DNA from: an uncultured Sphingomonadaceae bacterium
Lineage (GTDB): Bacteria; Pseudomonadota; Alphaproteobacteria; Sphingomonadales; Sphingomonadaceae
Assembly: GCA_947493955.1 (NCBI GenBank)
Contig: CANLSQ010000001.1
Span: forward strand, 1,054,001 to 1,118,000
Direction: 5' to 3'
DNA length: 64,000 nucleotides
The notes under the pieces were generated by a model. The model saw only the letters and a list, made by a program, of their open reading frames with translations, was not told where the DNA came from and made no database searches. Both the position numbers and the translations under genes were made by a program. Shown piece by piece: positions 45,474-54,980 of this stretch. Position 1 is the stretch's first letter; every line of letters begins with the position of its first letter.

Positions 45474-46634
45474 ATGAACAGGACTTTTTGGGCGTCACTG
45501 CCGCTACTCGCCATTTCCTCTGCTGTCCTTGCGGCACCAGTCTATGAAACCGACGCACCGATTGCCTATATGACAGACCTGTCATCCGGCGCGATCCTGT
45601 TTGAAAAAAACGCGGACAAGCAAATACCGCCCGCATCGATGGCAAAGATGATGACCGTCTATGTCGCCTTTGACCAGATTGAAAAGGGCAAGCTGACCCT
45701 CGACCAGAAAGTGAAAATCCAGCGGGCAACCTGGCAAAAATGGACTGGGCAGGGCTCCACGATGTTTCTGGGCGCAAATGACGAACCAACAGTCAAGGAC
45801 CTGTTGCACGGTATCGTTACGCTATCCGGCAATGATGCCAGTGTTGTTCTGGCAGAGGCGATTGGCGGTACGGAAGAAAATTTCGCGGATTTGATGACCA
45901 AAACCGCCAAGCGCATTGGCATGAAAAACAGCCGCTTTGGTAACAGCACCGGATGGCCCGATGAAGGAAAAACCCTGGTAACCGCGCGCGATCTTGGCGT
46001 TTTGGGAACCCGGCTTTCTGCTGATTTTCCAAAACTCTACAAGGATTTCTTCGGACTCACCGAGTTTACCTGGGGCAAAACCAATAGCGGCGAGCCGATC
46101 ACGCAACCCAATCGTAATCCCCTGCTCGGCAAAATTGACGGGGCAGATGGTCTGAAAACCGGACATACGGAGGAAGCGGGCTTTGGATTTACTGGCTCTG
46201 CGGAGCAAAAAGGGCGTCGCATCGTCTCCGTGCTGGCTGGCCTGGATAGCTATGGCGGCCGCAGCAATGAATCGGTGAAGTTCATGAACTGGGGCTTCAA
46301 CGCCTGGGAAACCAAAAACCTGTTCAAAAAGGGCACAAAGGTTCAAACGGCGGAAGTCCAGCTGGGCGATAGCTCTTCTGTGGATCTGGTTGCGCCCAAA
46401 GACTTGTTTGCCACGCTGCCAAAGGGTTCTGACGGACAGCTCTCAATGACAGTGCGCTATAATGGCCCGATCAAGGCACCAATCGCGGCAGGGCAGCAGA
46501 TTGCGACCCTGCTGGTATCAACCGATGATGCTGGCACCCAGTCTATGCCATTGGTTGCAGGTGAAGCGGTTGAGGAAGCCGGTTTCTTTGACCGAGTCTG
46601 GGCAGGACTTAAATCCCTGCTGGGTCTGGCGTGA
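45474..46634 (+). CDS. dacC: D-alanyl-D-alanine carboxypeptidase (PBP5/6 type)
   Basis: This penicillin-binding protein removes the terminal D-Ala from peptidoglycan stem peptides. A signal peptide (residues 1-20) is followed by SxxK at S55-K58 (PASMAKMMTVY), SGN in VTLSGNDASVVLAE and KTG in GLKTGHTEEAG, the three active-site motifs of the S11 family. A C-terminal PBP5-like beta domain and a final amphipathic helix (FFDRVWAGLKSLLGLA) anchor it to the membrane. 386 residues. The end overlaps tmk by four bases. The dacC symbol follows family usage; a dacA-type name would fit equally. Confidence 0.93.
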   Translation: MNRTFWASLPLLAISSAVLAAPVYETDAPIAYMTDLSSGAILFEKNADKQIPPASMAKMMTVYVAFDQIEKGKLTLDQKVKIQRATWQKWTGQGSTMFLGANDEPTVKDLLHGIVTLSGNDASVVLAEAIGGTEENFADLMTKTAKRIGMKNSRFGNSTGWPDEGKTLVTARDLGVLGTRLSADFPKLYKDFFGLTEFTWGKTNSGEPITQPNRNPLLGKIDGADGLKTGHTEEAGFGFTGSAEQKGRRIVSVLAGLDSYGGRSNESVKFMNWGFNAWETKNLFKKGTKVQTAEVQLGDSSSVDLVAPKDLFATLPKGSDGQLSMTVRYNGPIKAPIAAGQQIATLLVSTDDAGTQSMPLVAGEAVEEAGFFDRVWAGLKSLLGLA

Positions 46635-47257
46635 CCGGACGTTTTATCAGTCTGGAAGGCGGGGAGGGGACGGGCAAGTCCACACAGGCCAAGGCATTGG
46701 CGACCGCTCTTGAAGGCCGGGGACTTAAAGTCCATCTGACTCGCGAACCAGGTGGTACACCGGGTGCAGAGGTCATTCGCGAGCTTCTGCTAAGCGGCCA
46801 TGATGAAAAATGGAATATGCGGACCGAAGCGCTGCTATTTGCTGCGTCAAGGTCCGAGCATTGTGGTTCGCTGATCAGACCCGCACTGGAGCGCGGTGAA
46901 TGGGTGATCAGCGACCGGTTTGTCGACAGCAGCCGCGCCTACCAGAGCGTCAGCGGACTGTTGAGCGACGAAGATATCATGGCTTTGCATGGTATCGGCA
47001 GCGAGAGCCTGATGCCTGATCGCACTTTCATCCTCGATTTACCAGAAGAAGTAGCCGCACGCCGTGCCGAGGCCCGGGATCGAGGGGACAGTGATCGCAT
47101 AGGTGGCCGTGATAGCGACTATCATCGATCGGTTATGGCCAAATTCCGGCAATATGCCGACGAAGAACCAGATCGGGTAAAATTGGTCGATGCATCTCAG
47201 TCACCAGAGGATGTAACAGCAAATTTGCTGCAAAACCTGACCGACCTGATAGGTTGA
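46631..47257 (+). CDS. tmk: Thymidylate kinase
   Basis: Tmk phosphorylates dTMP to dTDP. The P-loop EGGEGTGKST is at residues 9-18, DRFVDSSRAYQ is the DR(Y/F/H)xxS motif, and the LID region contains the Arg-rich RRAEARDRGDSDRIGG (in part). 208 residues. It starts at a GTG overlapping the dac stop (GTGA), and holB begins four bases after its end. tmk-holB-metG-tatD is a conserved order in bacteria. Confidence 0.95.
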   Translation: MTGRFISLEGGEGTGKSTQAKALATALEGRGLKVHLTREPGGTPGAEVIRELLLSGHDEKWNMRTEALLFAASRSEHCGSLIRPALERGEWVISDRFVDSSRAYQSVSGLLSDEDIMALHGIGSESLMPDRTFILDLPEEVAARRAEARDRGDSDRIGGRDSDYHRSVMAKFRQYADEEPDRVKLVDASQSPEDVTANLLQNLTDLIG

Positions 47258-47261
47258 TGGC

Positions 47262-48290
47262 ATGACGTCATTTATCGGGCATGACAAAGCACAACGTATT
47301 TTCCGGCAGTCTTTCGACAAGGGAACCTTGCATCATGCATGGATATTGGCCGGGCCCAAAGGTTTGGGCAAAGCAGGGTTTGCCAAACAGGCAGCGCAGT
47401 TTTTGCTGGATTCAGACATCCGGCAGCGATTGGATGGCAGCGGATTTCATCTGGATGATGAGAGCCAGGGCGCGAAACTGCTTGCCGCCCGAAGCCATCC
47501 GGACTTCCGGCTTGTCCAGCGAGGCGGCAAAACCGATAAGGAAGAAAAAAAAGCCCGGGAAGAGGGTGTAGATTCGCTGGAAGAGCATGAACTCAAGCGC
47601 AATATCTCGATAGCGCAAATCCGAGACCTGCAGTCATTATTCGCGACACAGGCTTCCATATCGACCTATCGGGTAGTCGTAATCGACGCGATTGATGATC
47701 TCGAACGCGGCGGTGCCAACGCGCTGCTCAAGAATTTGGAAGAACCGCCCAAGGACACGGTGTTCCTGCTGGTGAGCCATGCTCCGGAACGGCTGTTGCC
47801 GACCATCCGGTCGCGCTGTCAGATATTGCGCTTTGATCCATTGGATGATGATCAGATGCGACAGGTGCTCTCCAGCACAGCGCCCGAGCTGGACGAGGCG
47901 GAATTAAACGCACTGGTCGCAGCAGGGGAAGGATCGCCGGGACGCTCTTTGCAATATGTGGATGCCGGGCTGGCCGAACTCGAAAATCTCGCCCGCGATA
48001 TTATGCGCACCGGGGACAAAAGCAATCAGATCAAGAATGATCTGGCACGCAAATTATCGCTCAAGGCCGCAACGCCGCGATATCAGGCCTTTCTGGCCCG
48101 CGCGCCCAGCCTGATGGCCCAGCATATAAAATCCACCGGTAACAAGCCCAGTGGCAATGCGATCGAGCTCTGGCGCGAAGCCAGCGATCTTGCGGCGATT
48201 GCCTCCCCCAAGGCGCTGGATAACCAGGCGGTTATATTTCGCCTCGGCAGCCTGATGGGATCGCTTGCCCAACGCGATGAGCACGCATAA
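47262..48290 (+). CDS. holB: DNA polymerase III delta' subunit
   Basis: The delta' subunit is part of the clamp loader. The AAA+ fold is visible from GHDKAQRIFRQSFDKGTLHH; the P-loop reads GPKGLGKAGFA, with the Ser/Thr after the lysine missing, consistent with the non-ATPase role of delta'. The sensor and Arg-finger region SRCQILRFDPL is present. 342 residues. The zinc-binding Cys cluster of E. coli delta' is not obvious, as in many alphaproteobacterial proteins. Sits between tmk and metG. Confidence 0.93.
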   Translation: MTSFIGHDKAQRIFRQSFDKGTLHHAWILAGPKGLGKAGFAKQAAQFLLDSDIRQRLDGSGFHLDDESQGAKLLAARSHPDFRLVQRGGKTDKEEKKAREEGVDSLEEHELKRNISIAQIRDLQSLFATQASISTYRVVVIDAIDDLERGGANALLKNLEEPPKDTVFLLVSHAPERLLPTIRSRCQILRFDPLDDDQMRQVLSSTAPELDEAELNALVAAGEGSPGRSLQYVDAGLAELENLARDIMRTGDKSNQIKNDLARKLSLKAATPRYQAFLARAPSLMAQHIKSTGNKPSGNAIELWREASDLAAIASPKALDNQAVIFRLGSLMGSLAQRDEHA

Positions 48291-48363
48291 AGAGAAACGA
48301 TAGACGTTAGGCCCTGTCAGGATTCGAGCCGGATTTTTGGGAAGGGATACAAGAAAGCAATTC

Positions 48364-49938
48364 ATGTCCGATCCATTTTATATCACGACGGCGATCAGTT
48401 ATCCTAATGGCCCGCCGCATATTGGCCATGCGTATGAAGCCATCGCAACCGATGCCATTGCGCGCTTTCAGCGTCTGTCGGGCCGCGACGTCCGCTTTCA
48501 GACCGGCACGGACGAGCATGGCCTGAAAATGGCGCAGGCAGCTGCTGCCAAAGCTATCGCTCCGCAGGAGCTTGCCGACGAAATGGCGAATCAATTCATA
48601 GTGATGTGCGACAAACTTAATGTTTGTTATGATCGTTTCATTCGTACCACGGAAGCGGATCATCACAAGGCCAGTCAGGCCATCTGGCAGGCCATGGAAG
48701 CCAATGGCGACCTGTATCTCGATAAATATGAAGGCTGGTACTCGGTTCGTGACGAAGCTTATTATGACGAAGACGAGCTGATTGAAGCCGAAGGTGAGGG
48801 CGGCACAAAGGAAAAGCTGTCCCCGCAAGGCACGCCAGTGGAATGGACGGTTGAGGAAAGCTGGTTTTTCCGTCTGTCCAGATATCAGGAACCGCTCTTA
48901 AAACTCTTCAGTGAAAATCCGGGATTTCTGAAACCGGACAGCCGCCGCAACGAGATGATCAAATTTGTCGAAGGCGGCCTGAATGATCTATCCATTTCAC
49001 GCACCAGTTTTGACTGGGGTGTGAAAGTTCCAGGCAGTGAAAATCATGTGATGTATGTCTGGGTCGACGCCCTGACCAACTATCTCACCGGTCTCGGTTA
49101 TCCCGAAGAAACAGACCTTTATCCGAAATATTGGAGAGAAGGTGGTGAAATGGTGCATATTATCGGCAAGGATATTGTCCGCTTTCACACCATTTACTGG
49201 CCAGCCTTCCTGATGAGCGCAAATTTACCGCTTCCCAAGCAGGTATTCGGCCATGGCTTCCTGCTCAATCGCGGGCAGAAAATGTCAAAATCGGTTGGCA
49301 ATGTGGTCGACCCTATTGCTTTGGCCGATGCATTCGGTGTCGATCAACTGCGCTATTTTCTGCTGTCCGAGGTGATTTTCGGCAAGGACGGCAGCTATTC
49401 TGCGGAAATGATCGTGACCAAGACCAATGCCGATCTTGCGAATAATTTTGGCAACCTCGCCCAACGCAGCCTGTCCATGATAGCAAAAAATTGTGATGGC
49501 AAGATGCCTGAAGCGGGAGCGAAGACTGAAGCAGAAGAGCAACTTATCAGCGATTTGGAAGCTTGTTTCACCGATATGACTGCGCTGATGGAGAACGGCG
49601 AATTTCCTATCCACGCGGCCATCGATCTGCTGCGGGAGCGGCTGAGCGCGACCAATCAGTATTTTGCTGACCAGGCGCCCTGGGCCTTGCGCAAGACTGA
49701 TCCCGCGCGGGCTGACACGGTGCTATATTATACCGCAGAATCCATTCGCCAACTGGCGATCATGCTGCGCTGGGTCATCCCGGAAAGTTGCGACAAAATG
49801 CTCGACCTTTTGTCGCAAAGTGCCGATGAGCGCGATTTTGAGCATATCGCTACCGCAATTGAATCTGGCCTGACAATACCGGCACCAAGCGGCATTTTCC
49901 CCCGTCTGGACATGCCCGCAGCCGATGGAGAAGGGTAA
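48364..49938 (+). CDS. metG: Methionyl-tRNA synthetase
   Basis: Charges tRNA-Met. The HIGH signature is PHIGHAYEA at residues 18-26, and KMSKS occurs in RGQKMSKSVGN. The 524-residue form has no C-terminal tRNA-binding extension (Trbp111-like) and no clear zinc-knuckle cysteines in its connective domain, as in the shorter bacterial group. The ATG at 48364 follows AAGAAAG; the frame also runs to 48337 but that start has no support. Followed by tatD after two bases. Confidence 0.96.
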   Translation: MSDPFYITTAISYPNGPPHIGHAYEAIATDAIARFQRLSGRDVRFQTGTDEHGLKMAQAAAAKAIAPQELADEMANQFIVMCDKLNVCYDRFIRTTEADHHKASQAIWQAMEANGDLYLDKYEGWYSVRDEAYYDEDELIEAEGEGGTKEKLSPQGTPVEWTVEESWFFRLSRYQEPLLKLFSENPGFLKPDSRRNEMIKFVEGGLNDLSISRTSFDWGVKVPGSENHVMYVWVDALTNYLTGLGYPEETDLYPKYWREGGEMVHIIGKDIVRFHTIYWPAFLMSANLPLPKQVFGHGFLLNRGQKMSKSVGNVVDPIALADAFGVDQLRYFLLSEVIFGKDGSYSAEMIVTKTNADLANNFGNLAQRSLSMIAKNCDGKMPEAGAKTEAEEQLISDLEACFTDMTALMENGEFPIHAAIDLLRERLSATNQYFADQAPWALRKTDPARADTVLYYTAESIRQLAIMLRWVIPESCDKMLDLLSQSADERDFEHIATAIESGLTIPAPSGIFPRLDMPAADGEG

Positions 49939-49940
49939 TC

Positions 49941-50717
49941 ATGCTCGTCGATAGCCACTGTCATCTCAATTATAAGGGCCTGATCGAAGAGCAAGGCGCT
50001 GTACTCGATCGTGCGCGGGAGAGCGGCGTTACAGCAATGCTGAACATCTCGACACGGGAAAGCGAATGGCGCGATATCGTGGCAACCGCAGAGCGCGAAA
50101 GCGACGTCTGGTCGAGCATTGGCATTCATCCTCACGAAGCCGATGCCCATCCTGATATTGATCTGGCGAAACTGGTCAAGGAAGTCGAACATGAACGCGT
50201 TATCGCCATCGGCGAAACCGGGCTTGATTATTATTACGACCATAGCGACCGCGATCGCCAGCGACAGAGCTTTCGCACGCATATTCATGCAGCGCGCGAG
50301 ACGGGGTTGCCGATTATTGTCCATACGCGCGATGCAGAGGACGATACCGCAGCGATCATGGCCGAAGAAATGGAGCAGGGCGCTTATACCGGCGTAATCC
50401 ACTGTTTCACCGCCAGCGAAGACTTCGCTCATAAAGCTTTGGATTTAGGTCTTTATATTTCCATCTCAGGCATCGTCACGTTTAAAAATGCCAAGGATTT
50501 GCAGGCAACAGCGGCAAAATTGCCGATGGACCGACTGTTGGTCGAAACCGACGCCCCGTTTCTTGCACCGGTACCGCACCGCGGAAAGACCGGAGAACCG
50601 GCTTTTGTGGCCGATACAGCCAAGTTTCTTGCTGAGTTACGTGGTGAGGATTATTCTGAACTTTGCGAGATAACCGCGGAAAATTTCTACCGTCTGTTTA
50701 ACAAAGCGCGTCCCTGA
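49941..50717 (+). CDS. tatD: TatD family metal-dependent deoxyribonuclease
   Basis: A 258-residue TIM-barrel metal hydrolase with 3'-5' exonuclease activity on DNA in characterised relatives. SHCHLN (His6, His8) at the N terminus, the metal Glu in AIGETGLDYYY, PIIVHTRDAEDD, GVIHCFTAS and VETDAPFLAP with PHRGK are the family signature. It follows metG by two bases and precedes an MBL hydrolase, matching the widely conserved metG-tatD-MBL order. Confidence 0.95.
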   Translation: MLVDSHCHLNYKGLIEEQGAVLDRARESGVTAMLNISTRESEWRDIVATAERESDVWSSIGIHPHEADAHPDIDLAKLVKEVEHERVIAIGETGLDYYYDHSDRDRQRQSFRTHIHAARETGLPIIVHTRDAEDDTAAIMAEEMEQGAYTGVIHCFTASEDFAHKALDLGLYISISGIVTFKNAKDLQATAAKLPMDRLLVETDAPFLAPVPHRGKTGEPAFVADTAKFLAELRGEDYSELCEITAENFYRLFNKARP

Positions 50718-50737
50718 TTTTGACCCACAAACCCGCA

Positions 50738-51502
50738 ATGAAACTCACCATTCTCGGTTGCGGCACATCCTCCGGAGTACCCAGAATCGGAAATGATTGG
50801 GGTGATTGCGATCCGAATGAACCGAAAAACCGGCGGAGCAGGGTATCGATCATTGTCGAAAGTCCAACCACCCGGATATTAGTCGACACATCACCGGATC
50901 TCCGCGCGCAGTTTCTGGACTGCGACATTGATTATATCGACAATGTTATCTGGACCCATGATCATGCAGATCATTGCCATGGTATTGATGACTTACGGCA
51001 GGTCTTTCACAGAAAACGGGAGCCAATACCGGCCTATGCACGGCCTTTTGCGCTGGAAAGCCTGAAACAGCGTTTCGCTTACGCTTTTGATGGCCACAAA
51101 TATTATCCGTCAATCTGCGACGCTCGATCACTCGAAGAAAATATGAAAATTGGTGATGTTACTGTCAAATGCGTAGACCAACCCCATGGCGGTATTACAT
51201 CTGCCGGACTGCGTTTTGAATATGGTGGAAAGGCGATATGCTATGCCACGGACTTCGGTGAGGTTACTGAAGATATGGAGAAATTATTCAAAGCCAGTGA
51301 TGTGTTCATAGTTGATGCACTCCGCGAAAAACCGCATCCGACCCATGCACATCTCGGCATGACGCTGGATCTGATAAAGGCCGTAAACCCGCGGTTAAGC
51401 CTGCTGACGCATATGGACAAATCGATGGATTATAACCATCTCAGCGCCATATTACCGGAAGATATCCGGCCCGCTTATGACGGTTTTGTGATAGAGATTT
51501 AG
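50738..51502 (+). CDS. MBL-fold metallohydrolase (PhnP-like)
   Basis: A 254-residue metallo-beta-lactamase-fold protein related to the PhnP/cyclic phosphodiesterase group. The start MKLTILGCGTSSGVPRIG at 50738 is typical for the family; a frame from a TTG at 50720 adds six residues and cannot be excluded. The metal motif is THDHADH (residues 73-79), with further ligands in HGGITSAG and CYATDFGE, and LLTHMDKSMDY near the end. It lies directly behind tatD. A nucleotide or phosphonate-ester substrate is possible, not known. Confidence 0.88.
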   Translation: MKLTILGCGTSSGVPRIGNDWGDCDPNEPKNRRSRVSIIVESPTTRILVDTSPDLRAQFLDCDIDYIDNVIWTHDHADHCHGIDDLRQVFHRKREPIPAYARPFALESLKQRFAYAFDGHKYYPSICDARSLEENMKIGDVTVKCVDQPHGGITSAGLRFEYGGKAICYATDFGEVTEDMEKLFKASDVFIVDALREKPHPTHAHLGMTLDLIKAVNPRLSLLTHMDKSMDYNHLSAILPEDIRPAYDGFVIEI

Positions 51503-51504
51503 AC

Positions 51505-52125
51505 GTGACCGAAGATCAGAATATCAATCTTGTTTTTGCGATTGGCGCTTTGGTGCTGGTTGCCAGCGCGCTATTTTCCCGGCGTATCGGCTTGGGCGAG
51601 ATTGTCCGCACCGCGCTGAGCTGGGTCGCAATATTCGCCATATTCATCGTCGCATTTTCCTATCAGCATGAAATAGTCGGCGTGTGGAACAAGGTGACCG
51701 GAGAACTGACCGGCGCGAACGAACAGCAAGTGGTCGGCGGGACGCTAAAAATACGGCGATCGGTAGATGGCCACTACTGGGCCGATGCTGAGGTAAACGG
51801 CATGCCAGTCCGGTTCTTGATCGACAGCGGTGCCACAACGACCGCCATGACACTCAAAACAGCTCGTGCGGCGAACATCGATATCAATGAAGGTGGTTTT
51901 CCAACCTATCTGAACACCGCCAACGGAACTGTCGAAGCGCAGCGCGGGTCTATTCAATCGCTGAAAGTCGGGCCAATGACTGCCATAGATCTTCCGGTAG
52001 TTGTGGCCGAAGCATTCGGCGATTCCAACGTTCTGGGAATGAATTTCCTGTCAGAAATGAAAAGCTGGCGGGTAGAGGGGCGTGAGATGATCCTGGAACC
52101 GCATAATGCAACGCCCATTCAATAA
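51505..52125 (+). CDS. Retropepsin-like aspartic protease, membrane anchored (clan AA)
   Basis: A 206-residue protein with two N-terminal hydrophobic segments (about residues 8-24 and 38-52) and a C-terminal retropepsin-like domain. The catalytic Asp107 is in RFLIDSGATTTAM, followed by the family's NTANGTVEAQRG and VLGMNFLSEMKSW blocks. One Asp per chain implies activity as a dimer, as in SpoIVFB-unrelated clan AA proteases of proteobacteria (TIGR02281-like). It starts with GTG two bases after the MBL gene stop. The substrate is unknown. Confidence 0.85.
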   Translation: MTEDQNINLVFAIGALVLVASALFSRRIGLGEIVRTALSWVAIFAIFIVAFSYQHEIVGVWNKVTGELTGANEQQVVGGTLKIRRSVDGHYWADAEVNGMPVRFLIDSGATTTAMTLKTARAANIDINEGGFPTYLNTANGTVEAQRGSIQSLKVGPMTAIDLPVVVAEAFGDSNVLGMNFLSEMKSWRVEGREMILEPHNATPIQ

Positions 52126-52200
52126 TTTAACATAATATATATTATCAACCTATTATTGATTGAACTGGAAGCCGGTCTTTTTCTTCAACCGAACCCTCTT

Positions 52201-52656
52201 CTAGCGGTTTGTTGAATCCAATGGCCTGAGTTTGAATGCAACTTCGGAGATTGCATTAGTTATCAAGAGCAAATCATCCACGCCTTTCTCGGCCAGAGAA
52301 ATTTCTGGAATTTCAGCATTCGCATTCACAATGATCAACTTGTGTCTTTCGGCAATGGCCAGATATCTTTGCAGAACCTTTAATGGCATCGCCAACTCAA
52401 TTGCCATTGATTCAATCGAGATGGTTCGGAGATCCGAAACCTCCAAAGCCAGAAGCATGTCGCAAACAGGATAAGCCGGAATACCATAATTCTTCTGAAA
52501 ATGGCGTTCGACAAACTGACGACAGGCAACCAGCTTGGAAACATAACTTTTATGCGCTTGATCAGAGAGTTTTTCTCCAATGTTCCGGTCAAAAATGTCC
52601 GGTAACGGTACGATCGAGTTCAGCTGTTGCTGCTTTTTGTGATGGCTGTTTTTCAT
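52201..52656 (-). CDS. Possible winged-helix regulator, unknown
   Basis: A 151-residue protein, AT-rich relative to its neighbours. The N terminus is Lys/Gln-rich; residues 75-125 resemble a helix-turn-helix or winged-helix segment (SIESMAIELAMPLKVLQRYLA then AERHKLIIV, quoted in parts), and the last 30 residues form a hydrophobic helix. No known domain is identified. It is monocistronic and convergent with the protease gene. DNA binding is inferred from helix pattern only. Confidence 0.55.
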   Translation of the reverse strand: MKNSHHKKQQQLNSIVPLPDIFDRNIGEKLSDQAHKSYVSKLVACRQFVERHFQKNYGIPAYPVCDMLLALEVSDLRTISIESMAIELAMPLKVLQRYLAIAERHKLIIVNANAEIPEISLAEKGVDDLLLITNAISEVAFKLRPLDSTNR

Positions 52657-52747
52657 ATCCTGTTGCCCTCATGTTAAGCTTAGATTGAATCAGCTTTCAA
52701 CCCCGATAGTTACGATCAGAGAATTTAAGTGAAACTTGGCATCTCAT

Positions 52748-52930
52748 TTATGAACTAACTTCAGAGTCGGGTGTGCCTCCCCTACCTTCTATGTTCATTA
52801 AGATTTCACGTGCCTCGACAATCTTGACCGCGGCAAGATGGATATTCGCATCATCCAGCTCCCGCAATATCCCGTCAAGCGCATGGATGATCAATTGGCG
52901 GTTTTCCAGCTCTGTTATGGGTTTGGTCAT
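52748..52930 (-). CDS. Small helical protein of unknown function
   Basis: A 60-residue frame with natural-looking amphipathic helices (ELENRQLIIHALDGILRELDD and HLAAVKIVEAREIL, in parts), a charged N terminus and a disordered Ser-rich tail. No Shine-Dalgarno sequence precedes the ATG, which lowers confidence. A TCGGTT/AACCGA hairpin lies at 52954-52969, just upstream on its transcript side. The family is not recognised. Confidence 0.5.
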   Translation of the reverse strand: MTKPITELENRQLIIHALDGILRELDDANIHLAAVKIVEAREILMNIEGRGGTPDSEVSS

Positions 52931-53091
52931 TCAAAATATATGAACGATGGCGCTCGGTTGTGAAACCGACAAAACCAGGGTGATACCAGTAATTACAATT
53001 GTGAAAATATTGCTGAGAAGCAACCGTAATCGGGCTTCCCATTTTCACCGTTCTACGCTAGCGAACAGCGATATTTCTTACGGAGCCATCA

Positions 53092-53769
53092 ATGCAGTTT
53101 GACGAAGTTGTCCTCGGACGCCGAAGCATCCGGGGGTATAAGCCCGATCCAGTTCCACAGGAGCTTATCGAAGAAATCATCGGCTTGGCGATGCGCGCAC
53201 CGTCTTCCATGAATACGCAACCCTGGAATTTCTATGTGATCACCGGTGAGCCGCTGGAACGTATTCGCAACGGTAATACCGAGCGGATGCTCGCCGGCGT
53301 ACCACAATCACGTGAGTTTCGAACGGGTGAGGCCTTTGCGGGGCCTCATCGCGAAAGGCAAATCGGCGTCGCCAAGCAGTTATTTTCCGCCATGAAAATC
53401 GAACGCGATGACAAGGATGCGCGGCAGGACTGGGTTATGCGCGGGTTCCGTCAATTCGATGCGCCTGTGTGCGTGATTATCACTTATGACCGCGTTCTCA
53501 ATGGCAGCGACGACACACCTTTCGATTGTGGCGCTGTTGCGACTGCACTGGTGAATGCAGCGTGGTCGCGCGGTCTTGGTACAGTCATCAACAGTCAGGG
53601 CATCATGCAATCACCCGTCGTGCGTGAACATGCAGGGATCGCTGATGATCAGGTTATAATGAAGAGTATTGCGCTAGGCTGGCCGGACGAGACTTTTCCC
53701 GCAAATGCCGTGGTTTCAACCCGCAAGTCGATTGATGAAGCCGCCACCTTTGTGGGCTTCGATAACTAG
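53092..53769 (+). CDS. Nitroreductase family protein
   Basis: A 225-residue FMN-dependent NAD(P)H oxidoreductase. The FMN-binding N terminus RRSIRGYKPDPVP, the MRAPSSMNTQPWNFYV motif (in part) and the later SIALGWPDE motif match the nitroreductase family (NfnB/YdgI type). GGAG precedes the ATG closely. It stands alone, with a serine hydrolase convergent 11 bases away. Physiological substrate unknown; nitroaromatics, quinones or enones are possible. Confidence 0.9.
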   Translation: MQFDEVVLGRRSIRGYKPDPVPQELIEEIIGLAMRAPSSMNTQPWNFYVITGEPLERIRNGNTERMLAGVPQSREFRTGEAFAGPHRERQIGVAKQLFSAMKIERDDKDARQDWVMRGFRQFDAPVCVIITYDRVLNGSDDTPFDCGAVATALVNAAWSRGLGTVINSQGIMQSPVVREHAGIADDQVIMKSIALGWPDETFPANAVVSTRKSIDEAATFVGFDN

Positions 53770-53780
53770 GTACCAGACCA

Positions 53781-54911
53781 CTAAGTCTGAAGCGATGCAT
53801 ACATGGCGGCTGCCAGTCCAAATCCACGCGGGTCACCCAGAAGGCCGCTTTCCATCTTGTTCATTACATAGGAAAAGCATAGCCGGGCATCCTGATCGAT
53901 TATGACTGATGACCCGCCGTAACCGCCCCAGAAACAGGTATTGGGGTTTGGGCTGATGGGCAAAAGGGCGCTGTTCAGACCATAGCCCATGCCAAAGACC
54001 AGCGGCACGCCCAAGACAAGATCGGTTCCCTCAGACTGCTTTTCGAAAACACGCCTGGCCCCTGCTTCCGACATTAAAGTCTTGCCAAATGCTTTACCGC
54101 CATTTGCCATCGCTGTTTGCGCGCGAACTATGCTTCTTGCATTTCCCTGACCATTGGCTGCCGGTATTTCGGCCGCGCGCCATTCCCTTTTTCTGGGCTC
54201 GGTGGCATCGACGGCGGGATTTGCAAATGTCCGTCCGGCAATAGTCTCCGGATCGGGGAACACCGTGTCTTCGGGCGGGATCAGATTGCCAATCCGTTCA
54301 TCCAGTTCTTCGCCTGCACCAATATGGAAATCTGCATTGGTTGGTTCTGCAATTTCCTGCCGAAAAAAATTGCCAATTGATTGGCCGGTCACCCTTCTTA
54401 CAATTTCGCCAATAAGATGCCCCTGGGTCAGCGCATGGTAGCCGGACTGGGTGCCCGGTTTCCACCATGGTTCCTGACGTGCGAGCGCACTGGTCATCCA
54501 ATCCCAATCATAAAGCCTGTCGCCTTCAACAGGTTCAGTCATGCCGGACAGGCCCGCCATATGGCTTAGAAAATGTCGGACTTCGACTGTCTCCTTGCCG
54601 CCTTGCGAAAATTCCGGCCAGTATTTTGCAGCTGGCGCATGGAGATCAACCTCCCCTCGATCGGCAAGCAGCAACAATGACATTGCCGCCATTGTTTTTG
54701 TGCTGGACCAGACATTTACAAGCGTATCTTCTTGCCAAGGCTTTGTCCGCTCTTCATCCAGATGCCCGCCCCACAGATCCACGACAAAGGCGCCATCAAG
54801 CGTGATCGCAACAGAAGCGCCAATATCACCATGTTCACGAAAGTTTGTTTCGAAAGCCGCCTTGACGGCTTCAAAGCGAGGATCGCAAAATCCGTTTACT
54901 GGGGCTGTCAT
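53781..54911 (-). CDS. Serine hydrolase, beta-lactamase/EstB family
   Basis: A 376-residue protein of the class C beta-lactamase-like esterase group (EstB, S12 family). The catalytic SxxK is S69-S-T-K72 in NVWSSTKTMAAM; the YxN-like triad position reads SGYHALTQGHLIG, with His instead of Ser/Asn spacing typical for esterases rather than lactamases; a C-terminal W-GG-like motif CFWGGYGGSS is present. The ATG at 54911 has GGAGT upstream; the frame extending to 54977 is not used. No signal peptide, so cytoplasmic. Substrate unknown. Confidence 0.87.
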   Translation of the reverse strand: MTAPVNGFCDPRFEAVKAAFETNFREHGDIGASVAITLDGAFVVDLWGGHLDEERTKPWQEDTLVNVWSSTKTMAAMSLLLLADRGEVDLHAPAAKYWPEFSQGGKETVEVRHFLSHMAGLSGMTEPVEGDRLYDWDWMTSALARQEPWWKPGTQSGYHALTQGHLIGEIVRRVTGQSIGNFFRQEIAEPTNADFHIGAGEELDERIGNLIPPEDTVFPDPETIAGRTFANPAVDATEPRKREWRAAEIPAANGQGNARSIVRAQTAMANGGKAFGKTLMSEAGARRVFEKQSEGTDLVLGVPLVFGMGYGLNSALLPISPNPNTCFWGGYGGSSVIIDQDARLCFSYVMNKMESGLLGDPRGFGLAAAMYASLQT

Positions 54912-54980
54912 TGAAACTCCGTTTGTTTTGTTAATCTGAAACCTCGTCAAGTTGTTGAACACAAAGTGACAAATCATGCA

